From assembly GCF_010820565.1 (NCBI RefSeq), contig NZ_JAAIJQ010000004.1, positions 1 to 64,000 on the forward strand: DNA of 64,000 nt, written 5' to 3'. Each line of letters starts with the position of its first letter. Position 1 is the stretch's first letter. Source of the stretch: Thiorhodococcus minor (GTDB lineage Bacteria; Pseudomonadota; Gammaproteobacteria; Chromatiales; Chromatiaceae). This document shows, in pieces, positions 24,519 through 33,878 of this stretch. Both the position numbers and the translations under genes were made by a program. The notes under the pieces are model-generated. The model made no database searches. It worked only from the letters and a program-made list of their open reading frames with translations, and had not been told where the DNA came from.

Positions 24519-25865
24519 ATGAAGATCGCTCACCATGCGCTTGTGCTCAATCTCCACCAGCCACTCGGCAATCTCCAGGACCTCCTGGGGCATCGCGCCT
24601 GGGAGGCGAAGGAGATCCTCTTCGCCTTGGATCGGATCCCGAGAAGCCTCTGGGGGCATGAGGACTTGGCGCGGGTCCATCTCTCGCTCTCCGGGACCCT
24701 TTTGGAGACGCTCGCGGATCCGGGCTTTCAGCAGCAGGTCTACGGCATTGTCGATTGCGGCTCGCTGCTCTGGCACTTCCAGAACCAGGCCCTCTTCGAG
24801 ATCGTCGGGACGGGCTACTATCATCCCGTGCTGCCGCTGATCCCGGAGGCCGATCGCAAGGAGCATCTGCAACGCTGGCTGGGGATCGCGCACCACCTCC
24901 TGTGGCGTCCCCGTTTCCAAGGCTTCTGGCCACCGGAGATGGGCTTCAGCATGGAGCTCATCCCGCTGTTGCGGGCCTTCGGCTATCGCTATGTCTTCGT
25001 CGACAGCGAGCATGTGGAGCCGGTCACCGAGATGAGCTGGCAGGAGCTTCGCTACCGGCCGCACATCGCGCGCCACGGCGGGCATGAGATCGTCGTCGTC
25101 GTCCGTGACCGCGAGCTTTCCGATGCGCAGGAATCCGGGATGGAGCTGGGCTGGCTCCTCAACGAGGTGGCGGAGCGGACCAAGTGGTGCGATTTCCCGC
25201 CCTTGGTCACGACCTGCACCGATGGTGAGAACGGCGGCTGGTTTCGCAATGTCACCGAGGGTGCGAATTTCTGGAGCGCCTTCTATCTGCCGCTGCTCGA
25301 GCACGCGCGCAGCGACGAGGCCAGCCTGCGCCCGACATTCGTGCACGACTACCTCGACGCCTATGGCGCCCATGGCGAGGTGCGTGTGCGCACCGGCGCC
25401 TGGAACACTGGTTGGCATCATGGACGCGACTTCACCCAGTGGACGGGATCCCAGCGGCAGTGCGATACGCTCGCGGCCTTTGCAGAGCTGAGCAAGGAGG
25501 TCCACGATGCGCGTTGGCTGGCCGGCGAGCGCGGCGTGACCGAAGACGGCGAGGCGGAGGCGATCGAATTCGCGCTTTGGCACCTTTTGATGGCGGAAAC
25601 CAGCTGCAATCTCTACTGGGGAGAGGCCTGGGTGCCGCGCGCCGAGGCCGAGCTGCAAGCGAGCCGCGATGACTTGGCCCGGGCGATCGCCCTCGGTCAG
25701 CCGAGTGCGGCGCCGGCGGAGGTGCGGGGGCAGGAGGAAGCGGCAGAAATCCTTTCGGCCGAGCCGGAAGCGGCGGCGGGCGAGGGTCGATCCGCTCCGA
25801 TCGCTCAGGCAGAGACTCGGCCTGTGCCGCGGGAGAAGGATCGGCCAGGCCCGGCTCGCTCGTGA
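24519..25865 (+). CDS. Glycoside hydrolase family 57 protein
   Basis: 448 residues. GH57 motifs in order: NLHQPL (11-16), the candidate nucleophile E140 in GFWPPEMGFS, and the candidate acid/base D235 in TDGENGGW. GH57 enzymes act on alpha-glucans (alpha-amylase, branching enzyme, 4-alpha-glucanotransferase); the exact activity cannot be told. No signal peptide, so cytoplasmic, consistent with glycogen metabolism. The last 60 residues are a Glu/Ala/Pro-rich low-complexity tail. It precedes a second GH57 gene by 81 bp. Confidence 0.92.
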   Translation: MKIAHHALVLNLHQPLGNLQDLLGHRAWEAKEILFALDRIPRSLWGHEDLARVHLSLSGTLLETLADPGFQQQVYGIVDCGSLLWHFQNQALFEIVGTGYYHPVLPLIPEADRKEHLQRWLGIAHHLLWRPRFQGFWPPEMGFSMELIPLLRAFGYRYVFVDSEHVEPVTEMSWQELRYRPHIARHGGHEIVVVVRDRELSDAQESGMELGWLLNEVAERTKWCDFPPLVTTCTDGENGGWFRNVTEGANFWSAFYLPLLEHARSDEASLRPTFVHDYLDAYGAHGEVRVRTGAWNTGWHHGRDFTQWTGSQRQCDTLAAFAELSKEVHDARWLAGERGVTEDGEAEAIEFALWHLLMAETSCNLYWGEAWVPRAEAELQASRDDLARAIALGQPSAAPAEVRGQEEAAEILSAEPEAAAGEGRSAPIAQAETRPVPREKDRPGPARS

Positions 25866-25946
25866 GCCCCGGCTCGATCGTCAGATCATGTCCCTTCACA
25901 ATGTCCGTCCATCATTTCGTCCATCCATGATTTCGAGGAGCGCGCC

Positions 25947-27413
25947 GTGAGCTCAATGCCAGAGTACGTTGGAGAGGTTCCGAACATCTGCGGACAAGAG
26001 TCCGAGGTGGAGACGGTGGTCGCGCGCGGCCGCGACCGCGGGCTCTTCGCCGATACGGGTGGGATCGATTTCGGCGGTATCCGCAGTGCTTGCGCCATCG
26101 CTCTGCATCAGCATCAGCCGCTGATCCCGGCCGGTGGCGACGATCTCCATACCGCCGCCATGATCAGCAATCTCCAGTACATGATGGAGCATCAGGACAT
26201 CGGCGATAACCACAATGCGCCCGCCTTCGTTTGGTGCTACAAGCGCATCGGAGAATTCGTGCCCGAGCTGGTGGGCGCGGGGAAGTCGCCGCGCTGCATG
26301 CTCGAATATTCCGGGACGCTGCTGCACGGCCTGCGCAAGATGGGCGAGCACCACGTCATCGACGCCCTCAAGAACGTCACCTGCAATCCAGATTATTCCT
26401 GGGCCGTCGAGTGGCTAGGGATGCCCTGGGGGCATGCGGTCGCGCCCTCGACGCCGGTTCAGGACTACCGGCTGCACGTGCGCGCTTTTCAGCACCATTT
26501 CGCGGCTATCTTCGGCTGGGAGGCTCTGGAGCGGGTGCGCGGCTTCTCGCCGTCCGAGATGGCGCTGCCGAACCACCCCGACGTTGCCTACGAATTCGTC
26601 AAGACATTGGTCGATTGCGGCTACCAATGGGTGCTGGTTCAGGAGCACACGGTGCAGCAGATCGGCAATGGCAGCCACCCGGAGCGTCCGCACCTCCCGC
26701 ATCGGCTGGTCTGCACAAACTCGCAGGGAGAGACCGCGAGTATCATCGCCATCGTCAAGACACAGGGGTCGGATACCAAGCTGGTCGCCCAGATGCAGCC
26801 CTGGTACGAGGCGCAGAGTCTCGATCGGGTGGAGCTTGCGGGCAAGTCCATACCGCCGCTGGTGACCCAGATCGCGGATGGCGAGAACGGCGGGGTGATG
26901 ATGAACGAGTTCCCGTCCAAATTCATGGAGGCGGTCAACGGCGCCAGTCACTCGCAGACCCCCTTGATGAACGTGAGCGAGTATCTCGAGCACCTCTTCG
27001 CGCTCGGGATTCGAGAGAGCGATCTCCCAGAGGTCCAGCCGCTCTTCCAGGACCGCATCTGGGCGCGCATGCAGCCTGGCGATGGTCCCGAGAAGCTGGC
27101 CAAGACCATCGAGGCGCTCAGGCAGGAAGATGGCCAGTTCCACATGGACGGCGGCAGCTGGACGAGCGACCTCTCTTGGGTGAAGGGCTACGACAATGTG
27201 CTCGGACCCATGGAGGAGGCGAGCGCACGCTTCGCCGAGCGGGTCCTGGGGTCGGGCGCCGCGACGGACGATCCACACTACCGCAACGCGCTGTTCCACC
27301 TCATGGCGTCGCAGACGAGCTGCTACCGTTACTGGGGCCAGGGACTTTGGACGGATTACGGACGTGAGATCTGCCGACGCGTGACCGACATCATTCGGCA
27401 CGATTTCGATTGA
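25947..27413 (+). CDS. Glycoside hydrolase family 57 protein
   Basis: 488 residues, a second and different GH57 enzyme. Motifs: HQHQPLIP (54-61), candidate nucleophile E204 in FSPSEMALPNHP, candidate acid/base D311 in ADGENGGV. GTG 25947 is chosen because GAGGAG ends 6 bases before it. Cytoplasmic. Likely co-transcribed with the GH57 gene upstream, forming an alpha-glucan-processing pair; the two are not close duplicates, so they probably act on different linkages or chain lengths. Confidence 0.92.
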   Translation: MSSMPEYVGEVPNICGQESEVETVVARGRDRGLFADTGGIDFGGIRSACAIALHQHQPLIPAGGDDLHTAAMISNLQYMMEHQDIGDNHNAPAFVWCYKRIGEFVPELVGAGKSPRCMLEYSGTLLHGLRKMGEHHVIDALKNVTCNPDYSWAVEWLGMPWGHAVAPSTPVQDYRLHVRAFQHHFAAIFGWEALERVRGFSPSEMALPNHPDVAYEFVKTLVDCGYQWVLVQEHTVQQIGNGSHPERPHLPHRLVCTNSQGETASIIAIVKTQGSDTKLVAQMQPWYEAQSLDRVELAGKSIPPLVTQIADGENGGVMMNEFPSKFMEAVNGASHSQTPLMNVSEYLEHLFALGIRESDLPEVQPLFQDRIWARMQPGDGPEKLAKTIEALRQEDGQFHMDGGSWTSDLSWVKGYDNVLGPMEEASARFAERVLGSGAATDDPHYRNALFHLMASQTSCYRYWGQGLWTDYGREICRRVTDIIRHDFD

Positions 27414-27518
27414 GACCACGCTGTCGACGCCGGCTGGGAATCGACCGCTTTGCCCCAATCTTTACAATGGAATGATTAAGTCCAATTCTATTAACAATGT
27501 CAATGCTTGGAGACATTC

Positions 27519-28592
27519 ATGAACATGCAGACCGCCCTTGGGAAGAAGGGGCTCGCCGAGCGAATCAAGGCCCTGATCGCGCTCTATGATCCGCGTATCT
27601 GGAAGGAGAAGGGTCTCTGGTGGACCGGCGGGCTCTTCGTCGTTACCTACATTATCGTCGTCATCATCCTCGGTGTCCTGTGGTCCCGCACGCCGGGGAC
27701 CTTCGATGTCCGTGAGAAGGCGATGGAGCTGGCGGGTGATGACGAGTCGCGGCTGGTCGTTGGAAGCTATACAACCGCGGCCGCGATCGGCATCGCGGAG
27801 ACGCTCCTCGATAAGCCGGGCGGGTATCTCAGCAACGATGTCTCTCCTCCGGGCATGTATCTCGACAACATCCCGAATTGGGAGTTCGGTGCTCTGACAG
27901 AGCTGCGTGACCTCGCCGACACCTTGCGCAACGACTTCAGTCGGGCTCAATCGCAGTCGATCGAGGACAAAGACCTGCAGATTGCCCAGCCTCAGTTCAA
28001 CTACAACTCGGACTCCTGGATCCTGCCGTCGACGGAGTCGGAGTACCGCAAGGGCGTGAAGGCGCTCGAGCGCTACTTCGCCCGCCTCTCGGATGAAAAT
28101 GAGCGCGATGCTCAGTTCTTTGCGCGGGCGGACAATCTCTCATCCTATCTAGAGCTGGTCGAGAAACGACTGGGCAATACGGCGCAACGGCTGTCATACG
28201 CCGTTGGGGGGCGCGATTTGAACACGGATCTTGCCGGGGATCCCAACGCTCGGCAGTCAACGCCAGCGCCGCAAGAGTCCAGCAATAAGACGCCCTGGAT
28301 GCAGATCGACGATGTCTTCTTCGAGGCGCGGGGCTACACCTGGGCGCTTCTGCATACGCTCAGGGCGATGGAGATCGACTTCGGGCCTGTCCTCAAGGAC
28401 AAGAATGCCCTGGTCTCGCTGAAGCAGATCATCAGGAAGCTGGAGGATACGCAGGACGCGATCTGGAGCCCGCTGATCTTGAACGGCACGGGCTTCGGAC
28501 CCATGGCCAACCACTCGCTCGTGATGGCCTCCTACATCGCGCGGGCGAACGCGGCCGTGATCGATCTGCGCAAGCTCTTGCAGCAAGGGTAG
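27519..28592 (+). CDS. DUF2333 family membrane-anchored protein
   Basis: 357 residues with one N-terminal transmembrane helix (about 34-56, GGLFVVTYIIVVIILGVLW) and a long periplasmic helical region containing SYTTAAAIGIAETLLDKPGGYLSND, typical of DUF2333. ATG 27519 has GGAG 6 bases before it. Function unknown. Same direction as the GH57 genes, 105 bp downstream, and followed by the terminator at 28629-28661. Confidence 0.88.
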   Translation: MNMQTALGKKGLAERIKALIALYDPRIWKEKGLWWTGGLFVVTYIIVVIILGVLWSRTPGTFDVREKAMELAGDDESRLVVGSYTTAAAIGIAETLLDKPGGYLSNDVSPPGMYLDNIPNWEFGALTELRDLADTLRNDFSRAQSQSIEDKDLQIAQPQFNYNSDSWILPSTESEYRKGVKALERYFARLSDENERDAQFFARADNLSSYLELVEKRLGNTAQRLSYAVGGRDLNTDLAGDPNARQSTPAPQESSNKTPWMQIDDVFFEARGYTWALLHTLRAMEIDFGPVLKDKNALVSLKQIIRKLEDTQDAIWSPLILNGTGFGPMANHSLVMASYIARANAAVIDLRKLLQQG

Positions 28593-28628
28593 GCGCGGCG
28601 CCTCCTGTGAGGCGAGCGTAAGAAAGTG

Positions 28629-28661
28629 GGGAGCATCGCGGTCGCGATGCTCCCTTTTTTT
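28629..28661. terminator. Rho-independent terminator
   Basis: GGGAGCATCGCG (28629-28640) pairs with CGCGATGCTCCC (28643-28654), followed by seven T (28655-28661). It lies 37 bp after the DUF2333 stop and 47 bp from the convergent cysC stop. The best intrinsic terminator in the window. Confidence 0.95.
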
Positions 28662-28707
28662 GGTGCCCTGCGATATGGGTCTTGGGACGCCGGTCTCAGT
28701 CGAGCGC

Positions 28708-29370
28708 CTAGGCCGTGGCGCCGATGATGCCCTGGGTCGTGAGGTAGTGAATGACCTCGTCAGCGAGCACACCTGGCGTCTTTTCGGACGCCTGCAGCAC
28801 CAGCTCGGGCGCGGACGGTGCCTCGTAAGGGTCGTCGATTCCGGTGAAGTTCTTGATCTCGCCGGCGCGCGCCTTCTTGTACAAACCCTTGGGATCGCGG
28901 GTCTCGCACACATCCAGGGGGGTGTCGACGAAAATCTCGATGAACTCGCCCGCGTCCATGGTGCGGCGAACGCGGTCCCTGTCCTGCCGATAGGGACTGA
29001 TGAAGGCCGTCAGCGCAATGATGCCGGCCTGCGAGAAGAGGTGAGCAACGGCGCCGATGCGCCGGATGTTCTCCTCGCGATCCATGGCGGTGAAGCCGAG
29101 TCCGAAGCGCTCGGCAAAGTCGTCGCCATGGGCTCCGCGCAGCATGCCAGGGCCGGCGTTGAGGGCGTGCCGCACATTGTCGCCGTCGAGCACGGCGCTG
29201 TGGACGCCCATCTGGTGCAGCTTGTGGTCCAGCGTGTTGGCAACCGTGCTCTTTCCGGACCCGCTCAGGCCGGTGAACCAGATGACGCAGCCCTTGTGGC
29301 CCTTCATCGACTCTCTGAGCGATCTGGATACCTGATGCTCGTGCCAGGTGACATTGGTGTCATTCGTCAT
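28708..29370 (-). CDS. cysC: Adenylylsulfate (APS) kinase
   Basis: 220 residues, full length. Phosphorylates APS to PAPS with ATP in sulfate assimilation. P-loop GLSGSGKST (34-42), the APS-binding DGDNVRHALN region, FISPYRQDRD with the conserved Ser, and LYKKARAGEIKNFTGIDDPYE near the C-terminus. ATG 29370 (MTNDTNVTWH) was chosen since family members start with the TWH segment; the frame is open to 29550 with no family match. No other cys gene is adjacent. Confidence 0.96.
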   Translation of the reverse strand: MTNDTNVTWHEHQVSRSLRESMKGHKGCVIWFTGLSGSGKSTVANTLDHKLHQMGVHSAVLDGDNVRHALNAGPGMLRGAHGDDFAERFGLGFTAMDREENIRRIGAVAHLFSQAGIIALTAFISPYRQDRDRVRRTMDAGEFIEIFVDTPLDVCETRDPKGLYKKARAGEIKNFTGIDDPYEAPSAPELVLQASEKTPGVLADEVIHYLTTQGIIGATA

Positions 29371-29467
29371 CGCGAATCGTCTTCTCTTCCGTTGTTCGCC
29401 GGCCGTTTTTCCGGCGGTGTTACTATGAAAAGACGCCCGGGCCGAGTCTCCGGATCCACGGGCATCC

Positions 29468-30220
29468 ATGACGAGCTTGCCAGACCCAAACCGCATGAGC
29501 GCTCGCCAAGCACCTCCAGAGCCGATCTTTCGGGCACGCGGCCTGACCAAGGTCTATGCGATGGGGGAGGTGAGCGTCCAAGCCCTGCGCGGGGTGGACG
29601 TCGACCTCTTTCCGGGGGAGCTGGTCGTGCTGCTCGGTCCCTCGGGCAGTGGCAAGTCTACACTGCTCAATATCCTGGGTGGTCTGGATTCGCCCTCCAG
29701 TGGCGAGGTCGTCTGTGCAGGACGCGACCTGGTCCGGATCGGAGAGCGCGAGCTCGCGCGCTTCCGCAGGGAGGTGGTGGGGTTCGTGTTTCAGTTCTAC
29801 AACCTCATCCCCAGCCTGACGGCGCGCGAGAATGTCGCCATCGTGACCGAGATCGCCACTGATCCCATGGCACCCGAGGAGGCCTTGAGCCTGGTCGGCC
29901 TGGCCCAGCGCCTCGACCATTTTCCGGCGCAGCTCTCGGGCGGCGAGCAGCAGCGCGTCGCCATCGCGCGAGCGGTCGCCAAGCGTCCTCAGGTGCTGCT
30001 GTGCGACGAGCCGACGGGCGCCCTCGACTCGACCACGGGGGCCTTGGTGCTGGAGGTGCTGGACCGGGTCAACCGCGAGCTTCAAACGACCACGGCGGTG
30101 ATCACCCACAACGCCGGAATTGCGGCCATGGCGGACCGCATCATCCGGATGAGCGACGGACGCATCCAATCGGTCGAGGCCAACCCGCGGCGGCGCCCGC
30201 CGAGCGAGATCCATTGGTGA
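29468..30220 (+). CDS. ABC transporter ATP-binding protein
   Basis: 250 residues with Walker [10 protein letters not shown], signature [15 protein letters not shown], Walker [13 protein letters not shown] and switch His in VITHN. MacB/LolD-like subfamily ([16 protein letters not shown]). Its stop overlaps the permease GTG (GTGA, 30217-30220). First gene of an exporter operon with a permease and a membrane-fusion protein. ATG 29495 is an alternative start. Confidence 0.94.
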   Translation: MTSLPDPNRMSARQAPPEPIFRARGLTKVYAMGEVSVQALRGVDVDLFPGELVVLLGPSGSGKSTLLNILGGLDSPSSGEVVCAGRDLVRIGERELARFRREVVGFVFQFYNLIPSLTARENVAIVTEIATDPMAPEEALSLVGLAQRLDHFPAQLSGGEQQRVAIARAVAKRPQVLLCDEPTGALDSTTGALVLEVLDRVNRELQTTTAVITHNAGIAAMADRIIRMSDGRIQSVEANPRRRPPSEIHW

Positions 30221-32580
30221 GCGCCCTCACCCTCAAGCTGCTGCGCGAGACCTGGGGGATGCGTGGCCAGGCGCTGGCCATCGGCGTCGTCATCGCGGGC
30301 GGCGTGGCGACGCTCATCATGTCCTTGTCGACGCTCGACGCCCTGACGCTGACACGGGATGCCTTCTATCGGGACTACAGGCTCGCACACGTCTTCGCCA
30401 CACTGAAGCGGGCGCCCGAGTCGCTCGCGGAGGCCATCCGCGCCATCCCGGGCGTGCAGTCGGTGGAGACGCGCGTGGTGGCGTCGGCGAGTCTGGACGT
30501 CGCCGGCTTCGAGGATCCGGCCACAGGTGTGCTGGTTTCCTTGCCGGATGGCCGCAATGCCGAGCACAACCGCCTCTACCTCAGCGAGGGCAGGCTACCG
30601 GAGCTGGGGCGCGATTCGGAGGTCGTGCTCGGTCAAGCCTTCGCGAGCGCGCACCATCTTCGACCGGGAGACAGCCTGGCCGCGGTCATCAATGGCCATC
30701 GCCAGCGGCTGGATGTCGTCGGCATCGCCATGTCGCCCGAGTACATCTACCAGATCAAACCGGGCGATCTCTTTCCGGACTTCGCGCGGCATGGCGTGCT
30801 CTGGATGAGCCGCACCTATCTGGCGAATGCCTACGACATGGACGGCGCTTTCAACGACGTGACGCTGCTGCTGACCCGCGATGCCCGCCCCGCCGACGTC
30901 ATCGAGCGCTTGGACCTGCTGCTCGAGCGCTATGGTGGGCTGGGCGCGATCCCGCGCGCGGATCAGCTCTCGGAGCGGTATCTCAGCTCGGAGCTCGAGC
31001 AGTTGGAGGGCATGGCCAAGCTCATGCCGAGCATCTTCCTGGGCGTCGCCGCCTTCCTCTTGAACGTGGTGCTATCACGTCTGATCGGGACGCAGCGTGA
31101 CCAGATCGCCATCCTCAAGGCGTTCGGCTACAGCCATTGGCAGATCGGCGCGCACTATGTGCAGTGGGTCCTGCTGATCCTGCTGGTCGGGCTCCTGCTG
31201 GGCGTCCTAGGCGGGCTCTGGCTCGGACTGCAGATGGCGGAGCTCTATCGCGAGTTCTTTCGTTTGCCCTACCTCAGCTTTCGGGTGCGCCCCCAGGTCG
31301 TCGGCATTGCCGTCTTCGTGACGCTGGCGGCCGGGCTGCTTGGCACCCTGTCGGCGGTGCGGCATGCGGTCGGACTGAGGCCCGCCGAGGCGATGCGGCC
31401 GGAGCCGCCGCCGAGCTTTCATCCCACCTTGGTCGAGCGCTGGGGACTTCAGAGCCTTCTCGCTCAGCCGGCCAGAATGGTGCTGCGCAACCTCGAGCGC
31501 CGCCCGGGCAAGGCGCTGCTGTCCATTCTGGGGATCGCCATGGCCTGCGCAGTCCTCATGGTCGGGCGTTTTCAGGAGGGTGCGCTCGACTACCTGGTCC
31601 AGGTCCAGTACGGACTGGCCCAGCGGGACGATCTCACCGTGACCTTCGTGGAGCCGACATCCAGACGCGCGCTCTTCGACCTCGGCGCCATGTCGGGAGT
31701 CGATCTGGTCGAGCCGTTTCGGCAGGTGGCGGTGCGCCTGCGTCATGGGAGCGCGAGCTATCGGACCGGCCTTCAAGGGCTGGAGCCTGGGGGCAGGCTC
31801 AGGCGGGTGCTCGACGACAGGCTCGCGGTGCGGCCGCTACCTCAGGCCGGCGTGGTCTTGAGCGACCATCTGGCGACCATGCTGAGGATTCGGCCTGGTC
31901 AGACGCTGAGGATAGATGTCTTGGAAGGGCGGCGAGCGCGCCTCGAGGCGCCGGTCGTCGGCGTGGTCCAAGACTTCACCGGCGTCTCGGCCTATATGGA
32001 TCTCGGCGCCCTGAACCGATTGCTCGAGGAAGGCGATGCCATTTCGGGCGCCTTGCTCTCCGTCGCGCCCGAGGCGCGCGATGGCATCGTCGCCGCCTTG
32101 AAGGAGGCGCCGCGGGTCGCCGGTGTGACCGACCGCCTGACTGCCATTCAGAGCTTCACCGACTCCATGGCGGAGATCGTCCTGAGCTTTGCCCTGGTCG
32201 CCTCGCTGCTGGCCGCGAGCATCGCCTTCGGCGTCGTCTACAACAATGCCCGCATCGCGCTCACCGAGCGGGATCGCGAGCTGGCGACCTTGCGGGTGCT
32301 TGGCTTCAGTCTCGCGGAGATCGGCTTTATCCTACTTGGAGAGCTAGCCCTATTGACCCTGATCGCGATTCCCGTCGGCTATCTCGTCGGCGTCGGCTTG
32401 ATCGCGCTCATCGTGCAGGGCCTGGATTCCGATCTCTACAGGATTCCAATGATTATCGAGCCACGCGTCTATGCCTTCTCAGGGACGGTGATTCTGGTCT
32501 CCGCCCTCGTTTCTGGTGCCTTGGTGGCGCGCCGGCTCCGCCGTCTGGACCTGGTCGCCGTGCTCAAGACCCGGGAATGA
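30217..32580 (+). CDS. ABC transporter permease, FtsX/MacB type (two-block)
   Basis: 787 residues from GTG 30217, set by the GTGA overlap with the ATPase gene. Helix at about 18-40, a periplasmic domain, three helices (about 265-400), a second periplasmic domain after [17 protein letters not shown] (about 430-450), and three C-terminal helices (about 650-780). Same architecture as the permease at 20753-23275 but not a close copy. With the membrane-fusion protein that follows it probably spans the envelope, as in MacAB or DevBCA-type exporters. Confidence 0.92.
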   Translation: MSALTLKLLRETWGMRGQALAIGVVIAGGVATLIMSLSTLDALTLTRDAFYRDYRLAHVFATLKRAPESLAEAIRAIPGVQSVETRVVASASLDVAGFEDPATGVLVSLPDGRNAEHNRLYLSEGRLPELGRDSEVVLGQAFASAHHLRPGDSLAAVINGHRQRLDVVGIAMSPEYIYQIKPGDLFPDFARHGVLWMSRTYLANAYDMDGAFNDVTLLLTRDARPADVIERLDLLLERYGGLGAIPRADQLSERYLSSELEQLEGMAKLMPSIFLGVAAFLLNVVLSRLIGTQRDQIAILKAFGYSHWQIGAHYVQWVLLILLVGLLLGVLGGLWLGLQMAELYREFFRLPYLSFRVRPQVVGIAVFVTLAAGLLGTLSAVRHAVGLRPAEAMRPEPPPSFHPTLVERWGLQSLLAQPARMVLRNLERRPGKALLSILGIAMACAVLMVGRFQEGALDYLVQVQYGLAQRDDLTVTFVEPTSRRALFDLGAMSGVDLVEPFRQVAVRLRHGSASYRTGLQGLEPGGRLRRVLDDRLAVRPLPQAGVVLSDHLATMLRIRPGQTLRIDVLEGRRARLEAPVVGVVQDFTGVSAYMDLGALNRLLEEGDAISGALLSVAPEARDGIVAALKEAPRVAGVTDRLTAIQSFTDSMAEIVLSFALVASLLAASIAFGVVYNNARIALTERDRELATLRVLGFSLAEIGFILLGELALLTLIAIPVGYLVGVGLIALIVQGLDSDLYRIPMIIEPRVYAFSGTVILVSALVSGALVARRLRRLDLVAVLKTRE

Positions 32581-32642
32581 GTGTCGACGACGTCATGGAG
32601 CCTTGCGTCTTCGAGCTACTCCGGGGTGGGAGGTGATCTGAG

Positions 32643-33857
32643 ATGGCTCGCCGCTACCCTGCGCTGGTGCGTCGTAGCTCGGCGCTGCTCGCCGTCTCCA
32701 TGCTGATCGGGGCGGTCGTCTTGGGTTTTCGACCCACGCCGAGGCTAGTCGATACCGAGCCGGTCGCGCGCGGGCATCTCGCCGTCACGGTCGAGGCCGA
32801 GGGGCGCACCCGCGTCATCGACCGCTATCGGATCTCGGCGCCGATCGCCGGTGTCGTTCGCCGTCTGACCCTGGACGTGGGCGATGCCGTCGCGGCCGGC
32901 GATGTCGTTGCCGTGCTGGATGCCTTGGCAGCACCCGCGCTGGACAAGCGCAGTCGCCAGCAGGCGCAGGCGCGTGTCGCTGCCGCGGAGGCGGAGCTGG
33001 CCGCGACGCGCGAGGCCGTCAAGGCAGCGCAGGCGGCGGAGGCCTACGCCAGCAGCGAGCTGGCACGCCTCGACCCTCTGGGGCGGCAGGGCATGGTGTC
33101 GCGCACCGAGCTGGAGAAGGCGCGCTCGGACGCGCGGCGTGCGACGGCCGAGCTGGCCTCCGCGCGGTTCCGTGTCAGCACTGCGCAGCACGAGCTGGAA
33201 TCGGCACGAACGCAGCTGACCTTCGCGGGTGAGCCCGACGGCGCCGGGGCAGGGGTCGTCGCGCTGAGAGCCCCGGTTGGTGGCCGCGTGCTCAGGCGCG
33301 AGCTGGAGAGCGCCCATGTCGCCCAGCCTGGCGATCCCATCCTGGAGATCGGTGATCCGGCACGACTCGAGGTCGAGGTCGACGTGCTTTCGGCCGATGC
33401 GGTGCGGATCGCGCCCGACATGCGGGTTTGGCTGGAGCGTTGGGGCGAGTCGGAGCCTCTCGAGGGGCGGGTCGAGCGGATCGAGCCGACCGCCTTTACC
33501 AAGATCTCCGCCTTGGGCGTGGAAGAGCAGCGTGTCTGGGTGATCGTCGGGATCCTCTCACCGCATGACCGCTGGGCGCGGCTCGGCGATGCCTACCGTG
33601 TCAACGCCAGGTTCGTGCTCTGGGAGGCGGACGACGTGCTCAAGGTGCCGACCAGCAGCCTCTTCCGTCACCGTGATGCCTGGGCTGTATTCGCTCTCGT
33701 CGATGGCCGCGCGCGACTCAGGCCGGTGCGTGTCGGACAGCGCGGGACCCTGTACTCGCAGGTGCTGGAGGGGGTCGTCCCGGAGGATCGCGTCATCGTG
33801 CACCCGGACCGCGAGATCTCGGATGGTGCTCGCGCTCGAGAGCGCGCCGCCCATTGA
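32643..33857 (+). CDS. HlyD-type membrane-fusion (periplasmic adaptor) protein
   Basis: 404 residues. N-terminal membrane anchor (about 13-30), a split barrel-sandwich/lipoyl domain (RYRISAPIAGVVRRLTLDVGD... and VALRAPVGGRVLRRELES), a coiled-coil hairpin between (about 100-190), and beta-barrel and membrane-proximal domains. It links an inner-membrane ABC permease to an outer-membrane channel, not encoded here. Third gene of the exporter operon, 62 bp after the permease. Confidence 0.92.
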   Translation: MARRYPALVRRSSALLAVSMLIGAVVLGFRPTPRLVDTEPVARGHLAVTVEAEGRTRVIDRYRISAPIAGVVRRLTLDVGDAVAAGDVVAVLDALAAPALDKRSRQQAQARVAAAEAELAATREAVKAAQAAEAYASSELARLDPLGRQGMVSRTELEKARSDARRATAELASARFRVSTAQHELESARTQLTFAGEPDGAGAGVVALRAPVGGRVLRRELESAHVAQPGDPILEIGDPARLEVEVDVLSADAVRIAPDMRVWLERWGESEPLEGRVERIEPTAFTKISALGVEEQRVWVIVGILSPHDRWARLGDAYRVNARFVLWEADDVLKVPTSSLFRHRDAWAVFALVDGRARLRPVRVGQRGTLYSQVLEGVVPEDRVIVHPDREISDGARARERAAH

Positions 33858-33878
33858 AGCCAGGTGTCTCGCGGCGGC

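Noticed and set aside
24255-25658. Upstream extension of the 79-residue gene
   Set aside because: It runs antisense through the GH57 gene; the ribosome site is at ATG 24254.
30001-30216. Longer start of the second ABC permease
   Set aside because: It would overlap the whole end of the ATPase gene; GTG 30217 with a GTGA overlap is far more likely.
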